A stretch of DNA of 64,000 bases from NCBI RefSeq assembly GCF_036492835.1, contig NZ_AP025314.1:4630010-4694009 (forward strand), written 5' to 3'. The position numbers and the translations under genes were made by a program. Positions 18,338 through 28,055 of the stretch are shown here, in pieces; position 1 is the stretch's first letter, and every line of letters starts with the position of its first letter. The notes beneath the pieces were generated by a model that saw only the letters and a list, made by a program, of their open reading frames with translations, had not been told where the DNA came from and did no database searches. The stretch is from Fulvitalea axinellae. GTDB taxonomy: Bacteria; Bacteroidota; Bacteroidia; Cytophagales; Cyclobacteriaceae.

Positions 18338-18476
18338 AGTCTCTGTTTTAGCGTTTCATAAAACGCCAATATTTTAGTCGGTCAGCGCATCGTAACAGTA
18401 TAGGTTTCTTTACTCGGAAACCAAGCGAAACAACTAGCAGTCTCTTTACGCCACACCGCTTTGCGCTAAATCCCGA

Positions 18477-19601
18477 TTACAAAAGCTCTTCGATTTTCTT
18501 CTGAAGCTCTTCTCCGTGAAGGTTTTTCGCTACGATTTTTCCTTCGGCGTCAATCAATACAGTGTGAGGGATTCCTTTTACGCCATACTGCTTGGCGGCG
18601 GCGTTGCCCCAGCCTTTAAGGTCAGAAACGTGTTGCCACTCCAACCCGTCATCTTCGATAGCCTTGAGCCACTTGTCTTTGTTTTCGTCAAGCGATACGC
18701 CGAACATCTGGAAGCCTTTGTCTTTGTACTTCTTGTAAGTGGCCACCATTTCAGGGTTTGCGCGACGGCAAGGTCCGCACCAAGACGCCCAGAAATCGAT
18801 CAATACAGGCTTTCCTTTGAATGAAGAAAGCGAAATGCTGTTGCCTTCAGCATCGTTTTGGCTGAAGTCCGGAGCCGGCTGGCCGATAGCCACTGCTTCG
18901 AGAATATCAAGATCCTTACGCAAACGCTTAACTGACGGAACTTCCAAATAAGCCGTATCCATCAATCCCAAAACCTCTTTCCAGAGTCCGAGATCATCAC
19001 GCTCGCGACGGGCGATAACGTCCGTAAGAAGGAAAGGCACAGCCGCCGATTTCGGGTTGGCCTTCACATAAGCAACAACTTTCTCCGTTCCTTGCTTCTG
19101 CAAACCCTCATAAGCTTTGATTATACGCTCCTGTTCAGCTTTGTTCTTTTCCGCCGCCGCTTTCTGATATTCCTGCCCCAGAGCTTTTTGCTGTTCCTCG
19201 ATAGATTTGAGAGAATCCATCGCCGCATCATACCCGGCTTGGACCACAGATCCTTCAAACTTGTTCGAACGTGGATCGTTCAGGTTGATTGTCGCGGTCA
19301 TGCTCGACTTCTTGTCGGCCAAAAATTTGGTTGCACCACGCTGGCCGTCCACCTTAAGGTAGAGCGCTTCCGGCATCTCAAGCGAAGCCTGGAACGCAAA
19401 TGCTTTGGTAGAATCCACCGATACGGTATCGATACCCACCAAATCGTTGCCTTCGGCATTCACTCGGGCCAAAACCAACTTAGCGCCTGTTTCAGCGCCT
19501 TCAAGCGTTCCTTTGATCGTAAAACCATCCGTTTTCTGATCTTGCGGAGCACAAGCCGCTAACATACTGGCGCATGCGGCCACTGTCAAAAACTGTCTCA
19601 T
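18477..19601 (-). CDS. TlpA-like thioredoxin-fold lipoprotein
   Basis: The 374-residue protein starts with a lipoprotein signal (CAPQDQ after AACA), then has a DUF4369-like N-terminal domain (FTIKGTLEGAETGAKLVL) and a helical linker. A C-terminal TlpA/AhpC-type thioredoxin domain follows, with WASWCGPC (C275, C278) and the cis-proline in GIPHT (P345). Such proteins reduce disulfides in the periplasm, for example for cytochrome c maturation. The ccm genes are 20 kb away, so a link to them is only possible. The gene is monocistronic, diverging from gltX. Confidence 0.92.
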   Translation of the reverse strand: MRQFLTVAACASMLAACAPQDQKTDGFTIKGTLEGAETGAKLVLARVNAEGNDLVGIDTVSVDSTKAFAFQASLEMPEALYLKVDGQRGATKFLADKKSSMTATINLNDPRSNKFEGSVVQAGYDAAMDSLKSIEEQQKALGQEYQKAAAEKNKAEQERIIKAYEGLQKQGTEKVVAYVKANPKSAAVPFLLTDVIARRERDDLGLWKEVLGLMDTAYLEVPSVKRLRKDLDILEAVAIGQPAPDFSQNDAEGNSISLSSFKGKPVLIDFWASWCGPCRRANPEMVATYKKYKDKGFQMFGVSLDENKDKWLKAIEDDGLEWQHVSDLKGWGNAAAKQYGVKGIPHTVLIDAEGKIVAKNLHGEELQKKIEELL

Positions 19602-19875
19602 GGGGTAATAATTAGATAAAGCCTATAAGAGTTATTCATGTCAATATAAGGATTTGAAGTCCGCTTTCCCAAACTTCGGCCAATAATGCAATAGTCCGAG
19701 CCCCTAATGAGTGTGGGAGCGGAGCAGACAAGCGGATTGATAATTGCCGACCGAATCGTTACCTTCGCGGTATCTGGCCGCTCTGCGCAATCTCCGCCAA
19801 AAGCCTTTGCTTTTAGGCGCTTGCCCGGCGGGGCCAAAAGACAAACGGGACTTAGCATCGTTACAAGACAGATCA

Positions 19876-21414
19876 ATGGAGAAAGAAATAAGGGTGCGCT
19901 TTGCGCCGAGCCCAACAGGGCCTTTGCATATCGGCGGCGTGAGAACAGCGCTCTACAACTACCTGTTCGCGAAGCATAACAACGGAAAATTCCTGCTTCG
20001 GATCGAAGACACCGACCAAACCCGCTTCGTGCCGGGCGCCGAAGAGTACATTCGCGAATCGCTGAGCTGGTTGGGCATCACGCCCGACGAAGGCGAAGGC
20101 TTCGGCGGACCATACGGCCCGTACAAGCAGTCGGAACGATCGGAAATCTACCGCGAGTACGTAACGAAATTGATCGAGGAAGACAAGGCTTACTACGCCT
20201 TCGACACCGCCGAGGAACTTGAGGAAATGCGCGAACGCCTAAAGGCCGCCCGCGTGGTTTCGCAAACCTACAATGCGCTGACGCGGGGCACGATGAAGAA
20301 CTCGCTGACGCTCTCACCCGAAGAGGTAAAGCAGCGCATGGACTCCGGCGACCCTTACGTAGTGCGCCTCAAAGTCCCGAGAAAAGAAGACATCCGCTTC
20401 AAGGACGCCGTTCGCGATTGGGTACTCGTCAACACCGACACCCTCGATGACAAAGTTCTCCTTAAATCGGACGGCCTGCCCACTTACCATTTGGCCAACG
20501 TAGTGGACGACCACCTGATGAAAATCACCCACGTAATCCGTGGCGAAGAGTGGCTTCCGTCGGCGCCTATCCACGTGCTCCTGTACCAATTCCTCGGTTG
20601 GGACGCTCCTGAGTTCTGCCACTTGCCGCTCTTGCTCAAGCCGGACGGCAACGGAAAACTCAGCAAGCGCGACGGCGACAAGCACGGCTACCCGGTATTC
20701 CCGCTTGACTGGAAAGATCCGCAATCGGGCAACCTTACTATGGGATTCCGAGAGCAAGGCTACTTGCCGGAGGCCATGGTCAACTTCTTGGCTTTCTTAG
20801 GCTGGAACCCGGGCGACAACCGCGAGCTGTTTACCCTTGAGGAGCTTGAAAAGGAATTCACCCTTCCGCGTATCGGTAAATCGGGCGCCAAGTTCGACAT
20901 CAACAAAGCGAAGTGGTTCAACCAACAATACCTAAAGAACACGCCTAACGAGCGCTTGGCCGAAACCCTCTTGGCCGACCTCGAAGAAGCGGGCTTGGAG
21001 ACCGACGCCGTAAAAGCCAACAAGGTTTGTGAAGCCTTGAAAGAGCGTGTCACCTTCCCAAAAGACTTCTGGGAAACAGGCAAATACTTCTTCGTAACGC
21101 CTGAGGTATACGACGAAAAAACCGTCAAGAAAAAATGGACAGCCGAAGCCGTAGGCGTACTGACAGCTTATAAAGAAGCTCTCGAGAACTTCGAAGGCGA
21201 CTTTACGCAAGACGTTGCCAAAGAAACGCTCAACGACGTATTGGAAGCCCAAGGCGTAAAAATCGGCCGTATTATGCAGGCCCTCCGCGTAGCCGTTTCC
21301 GGACAAGGATCGGGAGCCGACCTTATGTTCACGCTCGAAATCCTCGGAAACGCGACCGTAGCGCAACGCATCGGACTGGCTATCGAAACACTTAAGGACA
21401 GGGTAAAAAGCTAA
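19876..21414 (+). CDS. gltX: Glutamate--tRNA ligase
   Basis: This class I aminoacyl-tRNA synthetase of 512 residues charges tRNA-Glu. The ATG at 19876 puts the signature RFAPSPTGPLHIGG at residues 8-21. An upstream in-frame start would add 44 unrelated residues. The KMSKS-type loop is KLSKR at 261-265. The length and the C-terminal anticodon-binding helices are normal. Whether it also charges tRNA-Gln cannot be told from sequence alone. Confidence 0.97.
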   Translation: MEKEIRVRFAPSPTGPLHIGGVRTALYNYLFAKHNNGKFLLRIEDTDQTRFVPGAEEYIRESLSWLGITPDEGEGFGGPYGPYKQSERSEIYREYVTKLIEEDKAYYAFDTAEELEEMRERLKAARVVSQTYNALTRGTMKNSLTLSPEEVKQRMDSGDPYVVRLKVPRKEDIRFKDAVRDWVLVNTDTLDDKVLLKSDGLPTYHLANVVDDHLMKITHVIRGEEWLPSAPIHVLLYQFLGWDAPEFCHLPLLLKPDGNGKLSKRDGDKHGYPVFPLDWKDPQSGNLTMGFREQGYLPEAMVNFLAFLGWNPGDNRELFTLEELEKEFTLPRIGKSGAKFDINKAKWFNQQYLKNTPNERLAETLLADLEEAGLETDAVKANKVCEALKERVTFPKDFWETGKYFFVTPEVYDEKTVKKKWTAEAVGVLTAYKEALENFEGDFTQDVAKETLNDVLEAQGVKIGRIMQALRVAVSGQGSGADLMFTLEILGNATVAQRIGLAIETLKDRVKS

Positions 21415-21443
21415 GCCCGGCTATGTCCAAACCCATAACGAAC

Positions 21444-21476
21444 AGCGAAAGTCCAACTCCGGGCTTTCGCTTTTTT
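21444..21476 (+). terminator. Terminator after gltX
   Basis: AGCGAAAG and CTTTCGCT are perfect 8-bp arms followed by TTTTT. It lies 30 bases after the gltX stop. Confidence 0.8.
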
Positions 21477-21609
21477 GTATCCGGAGCGACGGCAGAAACC
21501 TATTGGCGAAAAAATACCCCGAAGCGTTATCTTTTTCCCCTCAGTCACGTTCCTAACACCTAGGCCCGGCAAACAGTCCTTGTTGGGCAAATAATTAAAG
21601 TACAATACA

Positions 21610-22443
21610 ATGAACCAAGATTTTATCGGCGAACTCTACAAGGCGCACTGCTGCAAAGCCCACCTTCCCGGTCACACGGAAGTATGCCACTTTGTGGAAG
21701 ACCTGCTGAAGGTGCTCTTCCCCGAACTTTCCGACAAATCATTTCACAGCAAGGAAGAAATCTCGGTTTTCTGTCGCGCCCTCGCTACCCGGCTGGAAGG
21801 TCTGCTGACCAAGATTCCGGAAAAACTGCCCGAAACCCCGGCCAGCCTTGCGGGCAAGACCATGTTCGAATTGCCTGAAATCCGCAAGAGGCTAATGAAC
21901 GACGCCCGAGCGATCGCGGAAGGTGACCCCGCCGCCGGAAGCATGGCTGAAGTGATACGCACTTATCCTGGATTTTACGCCGTAGCCATTCACCGGGTCT
22001 CTCACGAAATGCATCTGTTGGGCATTCCGCTTATCCCGCGTATCCTTTCCGAATTCGCCCACGCAAAGACAGGCATAGACATACACCCCGGCGCCACCAT
22101 CGGCGACCGATTTTGCATTGACCACGGCACGGGAATAGTGATAGGGGAGACAGCCATAATCGGCGACAACGTGAAGATATACCAAGGCGTAACCCTCGGC
22201 GCCCTAAGCGTAGAGAAATCTCTGGCGGGAATGAAGCGCCACCCGACTATAGAAGACAACTCGGTAATATACGCCGGCGCCACCATCTTGGGAGGCAACA
22301 CTACCGTAGGCAACAACAGCGTGATAGGCGGTAACGTCTGGCTAACGCGAAGCGTGGAACCCTACACCACGGTTTATCACAAACCCGAGATAGTAGCCAA
22401 AACCCAACCCGATAGCGAATCCGGATTGGATTTTATTATCTGA
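21610..22443 (+). CDS. Serine O-acetyltransferase
   Basis: This 277-residue enzyme acetylates serine with acetyl-CoA, the first step of cysteine synthesis. The C-terminal half holds the left-handed β-helix hexapeptide repeats (IHPGATIGDRFCIDHGTGIVIGETAIIGD, VTLGALS, ATILGGNTTVG) with the catalytic DHGTG and the IGE motif of SATases. The long N-terminal helical region matches the longer Bacteroidota/EpsC-like type. No cysteine synthase gene is adjacent. A strong terminator follows. Confidence 0.93.
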   Translation: MNQDFIGELYKAHCCKAHLPGHTEVCHFVEDLLKVLFPELSDKSFHSKEEISVFCRALATRLEGLLTKIPEKLPETPASLAGKTMFELPEIRKRLMNDARAIAEGDPAAGSMAEVIRTYPGFYAVAIHRVSHEMHLLGIPLIPRILSEFAHAKTGIDIHPGATIGDRFCIDHGTGIVIGETAIIGDNVKIYQGVTLGALSVEKSLAGMKRHPTIEDNSVIYAGATILGGNTTVGNNSVIGGNVWLTRSVEPYTTVYHKPEIVAKTQPDSESGLDFII

Positions 22444-22466
22444 GACTAAAGTTCTCAAAAAAACAC

Positions 22467-22508
22467 AAGCCCCTTTTAACGCTGTTTAGGTATTAAAAGG
22501 GGCTTTTT
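22467..22508 (+). terminator. Terminator after serine acetyltransferase
   Basis: AAGCCCCTTTTAA pairs perfectly with TTAAAAGGGGCTT, followed by TTT. It is one of the strongest hairpins in the window. Confidence 0.85.
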
Positions 22509-22895
22509 CACTTCGGAAAGTACCATCTGTTTCCTTAATCACAAGGCAGGGAAACGGAGGCTACAAATACTTGTGGAGACATTGATTTCCTAATCCCACC
22601 TTATCCTTGAAATCTCATTCTCCATAGACACATCTTATTATTTTCCTTCACGATTCTCCCTCGTTAACGGATCTTGACAATAATCATAAACCAAAACTCA
22701 ATTGAATATGTCCAAATCACTCTCATATTTATTAATTTGAACATGTGTTTGTTTCATTATCTCTCTAATGAGGCAAAAGAAAGAAATACATTCAATCACA
22801 AAGAAAAATGCGAGTGGAGACCAGCGACCACCGAAAAAACGGGGCGGTTCTGAAAAGCCTTATGAGTAAGCACAATTAAACAGGTATAAACAACT
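22509..22895. other. Intergenic stretch before the DUF805 gene, no gene seen
   Basis: No ORF of protein-like character is present. ATGTCCAAAT (22708-22717) and ATTTGAACAT (22735-22744) form a near-perfect inverted repeat 150 bases before the DUF805 start. It could be an operator, but nothing else supports that. Confidence 0.4.
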
Positions 22896-23297
22896 ATGGA
22901 ATGGTATCTCAAAGTACTGAGGAACTATGCGAATTTTAACGGAAGGGCGCGTAGAAAAGAGTATTGGATGTTTGTTCTAATGCATATGCTTCTTACACTA
23001 GGCGTATTTATTATGCTTGCTCTTGTCAGCTTGGCAGCTGAATCGGAAACCATCTTTTTCGCTGGTTATGCTCTCATAATCATTTATAGTTTAGCGATAC
23101 TTATCCCGTCGTTAGCTGTAGCGGTCCGCAGGTTGCATGATATTGGAAAAAGCGGAACTTGGTTCTTTATCTATTTCGTTCCCCTAGTGGGCCCGATTTG
23201 GCTTTTGGTGCTATTGGCTTCCGAAGGTGACTATAAGGACAACCAATACGGAAGGAATCCGAAAAGTACACTTTTCGAAGAAAGCCTGAATATCTAA
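22896..23297 (+). CDS. DUF805 family membrane protein
   Basis: The 133-residue membrane protein has three to four hydrophobic segments and the DUF805 signatures: YANFNGRARRKEYW near residue 12, RRLHDIGKSGTWF near residue 80 and DNQYGRNP near the end. The function of the family is not known. It is monocistronic with a shared terminator after it. Confidence 0.9.
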   Translation: MEWYLKVLRNYANFNGRARRKEYWMFVLMHMLLTLGVFIMLALVSLAAESETIFFAGYALIIIYSLAILIPSLAVAVRRLHDIGKSGTWFFIYFVPLVGPIWLLVLLASEGDYKDNQYGRNPKSTLFEESLNI

Positions 23298-23316
23298 CTC
23301 CATTTTCTCCAATAAC

Positions 23317-23351
23317 AAAAAGGCCCGTACGATTTACGCACGGGCCTTTTT
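23317..23351. terminator. Bidirectional terminator between DUF805 and PepSY-type genes
   Basis: AAAAAGGCCCGT and ACGGGCCTTTTT are perfect 12-bp arms between convergent genes, with T-runs on both strands. Confidence 0.85.
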
Positions 23352-23365
23352 GATAAGTATCTGTC

Positions 23366-23917
23366 TCAAACCAGCAAAAACAAAAACACCAACGGAAATA
23401 CAATCCCGGCCAAGGCCAACTTCCAGCCCCGGCGACCAAAACCATTTTTGCCCGCCGGAATCATCATACCCGTAATGGCGATCACCAACATGGCCACCCC
23501 GAAAATATCCGAATACCAAATCCAGTAATCGCTTGTCGATTTATGCAGGAGCATCGTATGCCCCACAAAAGGCACCTTGCGCTTGTATTCCAATTCGCCT
23601 TTGCCCGTTTTGGTGTCCACGTCCAGCACTATGTTCGACTTATAATACACCCGCAACTCTCCCTTGCGTAGTCGGTGCCCGTCATACTTTCCGGCCAGAT
23701 CCCACTGTTTCGAAAAACCTAAAATAAAACCCTTATTGTCCCAGCCTTCCGCCGTTTTCGGCTTCGCTAGCTCCACACTTTTTTGTTCATATGTGTAGTC
23801 CATCGGGTACCAGTCCTTGCGGTGGTTCAGGATAATTCCCGAAAAAGAGAAAGCTATAATTAATCCGAGATAAAAAAATGAAAAGTCACGGTGAATCTGT
23901 CTGCTTGTCCACTTCAT
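23366..23917 (-). CDS. PepSY-associated transmembrane protein
   Basis: The 183-residue protein has an N-terminal membrane helix with the R-IHRDFSFFYLG motif. A periplasmic β-rich part follows (LRKGELRVYYKSNIVLDVDTKTG), then LLHKSTSDYWIWYSDIFGVAMLVIAITGM, and a final C-terminal helix. The histidines before the helices (IHRD, LLHK) match the small PepSY_TM proteins, several of which support iron-siderophore reduction or respiratory complexes. Its start overlaps by four bases the remnant ORF upstream. Confidence 0.85.
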   Translation of the reverse strand: MKWTSRQIHRDFSFFYLGLIIAFSFSGIILNHRKDWYPMDYTYEQKSVELAKPKTAEGWDNKGFILGFSKQWDLAGKYDGHRLRKGELRVYYKSNIVLDVDTKTGKGELEYKRKVPFVGHTMLLHKSTSDYWIWYSDIFGVAMLVIAITGMMIPAGKNGFGRRGWKLALAGIVFPLVFLFLLV

Positions 23918-24272
23918 AATGTCCGTCGGGTTAGTTTGTCGTTAACGAATTCGCCACAAAGGGCAACCGCAAATATCAACACACCCGCCTGATACGCAAA
24001 AAAAATCGCCCTTCGGCAGAGTTTGTACGGCCAACGACAGATTTTCACACAATGTAAAACCTCCACATATTCAAGCAACAACCCTTTAGGAAAAGAAACG
24101 CAGTGAAGTCTCCCTTTGCGCAGGTATTGCACACAAAAGAAAAATGGCCATCCAATTACCGAGATCAAATCTTCTTTCTCAAAAAAGTAGGACGAAGGCA
24201 GACGTAAGAAGAAATGACAAAGCGTTTGTTGTGGTCCATAAAACCAACATCAAACACCTTAAGTATCGGAAG
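23914..24272 (-). pseudogene. Decayed paralogue of the 97-residue membrane gene at 29037-29330
   Basis: Read on the minus strand this stretch aligns along its length with the intact gene at 29037-29330. Shared pieces are VIGWPF, SFPKGLLL[DE]YV and a matching 5' part. Arg36 (CGA) of the intact copy is TGA here (24181-24179). About five bases are also missing in the next 25, which puts the downstream GWPF part in another frame. The remaining 84-codon ORF (from 24168) is therefore a leftover. It overlaps the PepSY-type gene by four bases, so it was probably once cotranscribed with it. Confidence 0.8.
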
Positions 24273-24277
24273 GGGGA

Positions 24278-25231
24278 TTATCGCATACTTGGCCGTTGCA
24301 AGGCCGTAGAGCTCTTGAGAGAGCTCTGGACGGGACTATTTTCCAGAACATACCGCATTCTGGCCACTTGGTCTTTTGTAAACATATTCATGCAGGAATC
24401 GTCAGTGTAGTCCATGTAATTCTGTGTAAGCGCAGGCTCTCCGCCACAAGAGGGCGGCCCGTTATCACAGTTTTTCGTTCGCCTTGATACCAACGGTGTA
24501 TCTTCGCAATAATCGTCATACTCCGCACAGTCGGCATTTTCGATTTTCCCCCAAAGATGTTCCAAGCCCAGAAAATGCCCCATCTCATGGGTCAATGATC
24601 TACCGAGGTTCGAACCGCCTTCAAGATCCGAGGTCCCAAAATGAGGGCTCGTAATCACAATCCCGGTCGTAATAGAGGCGCTAATATCCTCAAGACCCGC
24701 AATGTCCGCCTTCGGAAAGGAAGCTTGCCCCAAGATCCTGTTCGGCTCGAAGGGAAATACCCAAATGTTGATATACCGCTGAGTGTCCCAATATCCGTAC
24801 TTGGGGAGGGTATCGAAAAACCAGCCCTCGCTATCCGTGTCATCTACATCATCCGTATTCTCCGAAACGTCGTGGCCGTTTATCCTGGTAATCCCGCTAG
24901 TTGGGTTTCCGTCGGGATCTATTTCAGCGAACTTGAATTCTATTTTCGCATCCGTCCCCAAAGGATGGGTATTGTATCCCAGGGTTCCGGGCTTTTTTCT
25001 GAAATCATCATTCAGAGTCTTTATTTGGCCAATGATACGCTCTTCCGAAAGGTTATAACCTGTTCCGGTCTCTTCTCCAGTGTGTATTATATGTACCACC
25101 ACCGGCAGGATGTAAACGGCTTCGGTTGTCTCTTCTTCATCGGGCCGGGAGTCCTCCAGCGCCTCATTATCAGCACAGGAGAACAAAAAGACACTCAATA
25201 ATAATATGGAAAAAACGATTCTGTTGGTCAT
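24278..25231 (-). CDS. M43-type zinc metalloprotease lipoprotein
   Basis: I chose the ATG at 25231 because it begins a lipoprotein signal (MTNRIVFSILLLSVFLFSC). A start ten codons upstream is also open. The 317-residue protein has the metzincin motif HEMGHFLGLEH at residues 215-225, with E216 as catalytic base and H215, H219 and H225 as zinc ligands. The downstream cysteine-rich CEDTP, the NYMDYTDDSCMNMFT Met-turn and the FTKDQVARM region are typical of pappalysin-like M43 peptidases of Bacteroidota. It probably cleaves proteins outside the cell. No secretion-system C-terminal domain is present. Confidence 0.93.
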   Translation of the reverse strand: MTNRIVFSILLLSVFLFSCADNEALEDSRPDEEETTEAVYILPVVVHIIHTGEETGTGYNLSEERIIGQIKTLNDDFRKKPGTLGYNTHPLGTDAKIEFKFAEIDPDGNPTSGITRINGHDVSENTDDVDDTDSEGWFFDTLPKYGYWDTQRYINIWVFPFEPNRILGQASFPKADIAGLEDISASITTGIVITSPHFGTSDLEGGSNLGRSLTHEMGHFLGLEHLWGKIENADCAEYDDYCEDTPLVSRRTKNCDNGPPSCGGEPALTQNYMDYTDDSCMNMFTKDQVARMRYVLENSPVQSSLKSSTALQRPSMR

Positions 25232-25432
25232 TATCTCAATCAAGGTATGGGAGTGCGCCACTTAATGGTTCGCTGGGGTATGGTATGGCCTGGACCGCCT
25301 TTACTTTAATGGCCTAACGGGCTTATGTTCCCTTCTTTGCGAAAAGGGTTAAGATATGAGCGCCATACCTTAACCCTATAATGTCTTGAATACGGTTACG
25401 CTCGCAGGAACGCTAACCAAATCCGGATTTTT

Positions 25433-26152
25433 TTATTGTTCCTTTATCCGGTCAAACAGAATATAGGCTTCGACATATTTCCGGTGCTCTTCGCTTGTCA
25501 GTTTTTCCAATAAGTCAAAAGACGCGATATAACTTACGAGGCTCCCGTTCGAGGAGATGAACTTTCCGTCTTGAACCACGGAAACATGGCTATCATCGGC
25601 GACTTTCAGTTTCGGATATTCCGATTTCAACGATTCTCCGCCCGTCACGTAAGTTACAATTTCCTTATTGTCGGCTATCCCTGTCTCTCCTATCAGGAAA
25701 GCCCCCGCACAATGGCTTGCGATATAATCGGTCTTTTTGTTCTGTTCCTGTACAAATTTCACCAGCTTTTTGTCCGATGTCTGGTTTGCCGGATTATATG
25801 AACTTGGCACCACGAGCACCTTCAGCTCCGGAACCTTATCGATAACATAATCCGGCGTTATCTTTAATCCATGAGCGCTACGGTAAGTCTTGTTTTCAGG
25901 CCCAATTGTTATGACATTGAAAAGGGGCTTTTTATTGATGTCCCTGCACGAAAACACATCCAAAGGCGCCACAACCTCATTGATGATAACCCCTTCGAAA
26001 ACCAGAATCCCGATAGTCGGAATATTGCTGTCCAATACTTTTCCCATAACATGTTTTTGCGTTAAAGCTCCCTCTGCGGTTTCTTTATTGCCCCGATTCG
26101 AGCAACCGAAAGCGATAAAACCGATGATGCCAAATAAGAGTATTCTCTTCAT
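25433..26152 (-). CDS. DJ-1/PfpI family lipoprotein
   Basis: The start at 26152 gives a 239-residue protein with a lipoprotein signal (GFIAFGC). The mature part is a class I glutamine amidotransferase-like fold: PTIGILVFEGVIINEVVAPLDVF at the front and the nucleophile elbow ASHCAGAFLIGE in the middle. The family contains proteases, glyoxalases and transcription regulators. Export of a DJ-1-type protein is unusual but seen in Bacteroidota. The Crp/Fnr regulator gene lies 68 bases upstream on the same strand and may control it. Confidence 0.88.
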   Translation of the reverse strand: MKRILLFGIIGFIAFGCSNRGNKETAEGALTQKHVMGKVLDSNIPTIGILVFEGVIINEVVAPLDVFSCRDINKKPLFNVITIGPENKTYRSAHGLKITPDYVIDKVPELKVLVVPSSYNPANQTSDKKLVKFVQEQNKKTDYIASHCAGAFLIGETGIADNKEIVTYVTGGESLKSEYPKLKVADDSHVSVVQDGKFISSNGSLVSYIASFDLLEKLTSEEHRKYVEAYILFDRIKEQ

Positions 26153-26220
26153 CTTACGATTGGTTTGGTTTAGACTCTCTTGTCTTAACACAAATGTATG
26201 GGGCGTCTAAATGATAAATC

Positions 26221-26829
26221 TTAATCAAGATTAAGAACCGGATTTTTTCGCTTCACTTTGCTCACGAATTCGGGGGACAACCCTAGGTAGGACGCAATCA
26301 TGTATTGGGGAACCCTGCGGGCGAACTCAGGATTATTGGCTATAAAATGCTTGAACAGTTCCTCGCCGGACATGCTAAACATATATTCAATCCTTTTTTG
26401 GGATGAGATATAAGTTTTTTCCATAATCTTCCGGAAGAACCTCTCCAATTTCGGAATCCTCCGACACAACTCGTCAAATCTCTCCCGGCTTAGTTCCAGC
26501 AACTCAGCATCTTCGGTCGCTTGGATATACAGTTTTGAAGGGATGTCGTTGATTAAACTTTCATAGTCCGTAATCCACCACTTATCAATTCCAAAATGGA
26601 TAATCTGCTCGTTCCCTTTACTGTCAATATAATATAGCCGGACACAGCCCTTGACAACGAAATATCTTGATTTGCACAATTGCCCTTCCCGAAGTAAAAA
26701 ATCTTTCTTATTCAACTTCTTAACCCTTAGGAAAGATTGGAACACCTCGTTTTCGTTATCCGAAAAACTCACGTACCGCCTGATATATTCCGTCAACTCC
26801 GGATTTATTATTTGCAAACGACTTGTCAT
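26221..26829 (-). CDS. Crp/Fnr family transcriptional regulator
   Basis: The 202-residue protein starts at the ATG at 26829; a TTG three codons upstream is also open. It has an N-terminal cyclic-nucleotide-binding-like β-roll (FLLREGQLCKSRYFVVKGCVRLYYID) and a C-terminal helix-turn-helix (VPQYMIASYLGLSPEFVSKVKRK). It lacks the Fnr cysteine cluster and the PRSE-type cAMP pocket, so the signal is unknown. This subtype is common in Bacteroidota as a local regulator, often of stress or transport genes. Confidence 0.9.
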   Translation of the reverse strand: MTSRLQIINPELTEYIRRYVSFSDNENEVFQSFLRVKKLNKKDFLLREGQLCKSRYFVVKGCVRLYYIDSKGNEQIIHFGIDKWWITDYESLINDIPSKLYIQATEDAELLELSRERFDELCRRIPKLERFFRKIMEKTYISSQKRIEYMFSMSGEELFKHFIANNPEFARRVPQYMIASYLGLSPEFVSKVKRKNPVLNLD

Positions 26830-26879
26830 ATACACCAATAAAAAATTACCCTCTAATTATTGTCACACAAGTTCAATAT

Positions 26880-26888
26880 AACCCGCCG
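26880..26888. repeat. Target duplication AACCCGCCG, left of the IS4-type element
   Basis: The same nine bases follow the element at 28056-28064. A 9-bp duplication fits the IS4 superfamily. Confidence 0.85.
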
Positions 26889-28055
26889 CACAGTACATGA
26901 CAAAAAATGGCTTTCCGAATCATTGCGTAATTTTGAGTGACCAAACTTAAACCCGCAAAACGATTGGAAAGCCAGTTCGAATATACAAAACTACAGACCT
27001 TAATTACCAGTGAACCCGAGTTAAAGAAACTGAATAAGGCCCGACTAAAACTGCTTTGTTACCTGATAACCTCGTTGATCAAAGTCCAAAAGGTTGGTTT
27101 CAGACACCTTTCGGAAGGATACGATTCGGGAGCTACGGTGACGTCCAACATGAGGAGGATTCAGCGTTTCTTTGCCAAATTCGAATTTCCGGAAGAGGGC
27201 TTTTCCCGGCTTATCATCAGGATGATTCCCGTCAAAGGGAAATACCGGATCGCCATTGACCGGACCAACTGGAAGTTCGGGAAAAGGAACATCAACTTGC
27301 TGTTTCTCTGCGTTGTATACAAAGGCGTGGGTATTCCGTTGATATGGAAAGTGCTTGGGGACAAGAAGGGGAATTCGAGCACAGCCGAACGAAAAGACCT
27401 ACTCGGGAAATTTATCGAATGGTTCGGTTCGGATATGATCGAACACATTACGGCGGACCGGGAATTTATAGGCGAAGAATGGTGGGAATTCCTGCTGGAA
27501 CACGGGATCCCTTTTTACATCCGCATCAAGGAAAACGCGTTAATAGGATTGCGTGGCGGAAGATTCGTAAACGCCAGGCGATTGTTTGCACCCCATAAGC
27601 TGAAAGTCGCCTATTTTCATCCGACTTCCGTGACGATCGCCAAGGTGAAGGTGTATGTTTCGGGAATGAAGTACATCGAGAACGGAAAGCTCGAATACTT
27701 GATCCTCGCGTCTCCGAAAAACACTCGGGAAAGCTTGGAGATTTACCGTGAACGCTGGCAGATAGAAACCATGTTCAGAGGCTTCAAAAGTGCGGGCTTC
27801 AACCTTGAGGATACGCATTTACAAGATTACGGAAGGATAAACAAGTTGCTGTGTGTCATAGCAATAGCGTTTATCTGGTCGTATAATATCGGGATTTTCA
27901 AACACGATGAGGAGAAGCCGATCAAGATCAAAAAACACGGGAGAAGGGCGAAAAGCTTTTTCTCGTACGGCCTTGAGGAAATAGCCCACGCTCTGATTAA
28001 TAAGGTCGAAACGAAGATCGAGAGATTATCAGGGCTATTTTTGTCATGTACTTAG
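26889..28055 (+). mobile_element. IS4-type insertion sequence (1167 bp)
   Basis: The ends pair imperfectly as terminal inverted repeats with the common core AGTACATGACAAAAA. Flanking 9-bp direct repeats confirm the borders. The transposase TAG stop is the last three bases of the element. It lies between the Crp/Fnr regulator and a methyltransferase gene and interrupts no recognisable gene. The 145 bases to the right are non-coding. Confidence 0.92.
26937..28055 (+). CDS. IS4 family transposase
   Basis: The 372-residue protein starts at a GTG and carries the DDE catalytic signature of IS4: IAIDRTNWKFG, ITADREFIG and the Y-(2)-R-(3)-E-(6)-K-like YRERWQIETMFRGFKSAGF. The frame is complete, so the element may be mobile. 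It differs from the IS5/IS1182-type elements in the same window, so at least two kinds of IS are active in this genome. Confidence 0.93.
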   Translation: MTKLKPAKRLESQFEYTKLQTLITSEPELKKLNKARLKLLCYLITSLIKVQKVGFRHLSEGYDSGATVTSNMRRIQRFFAKFEFPEEGFSRLIIRMIPVKGKYRIAIDRTNWKFGKRNINLLFLCVVYKGVGIPLIWKVLGDKKGNSSTAERKDLLGKFIEWFGSDMIEHITADREFIGEEWWEFLLEHGIPFYIRIKENALIGLRGGRFVNARRLFAPHKLKVAYFHPTSVTIAKVKVYVSGMKYIENGKLEYLILASPKNTRESLEIYRERWQIETMFRGFKSAGFNLEDTHLQDYGRINKLLCVIAIAFIWSYNIGIFKHDEEKPIKIKKHGRRAKSFFSYGLEEIAHALINKVETKIERLSGLFLSCT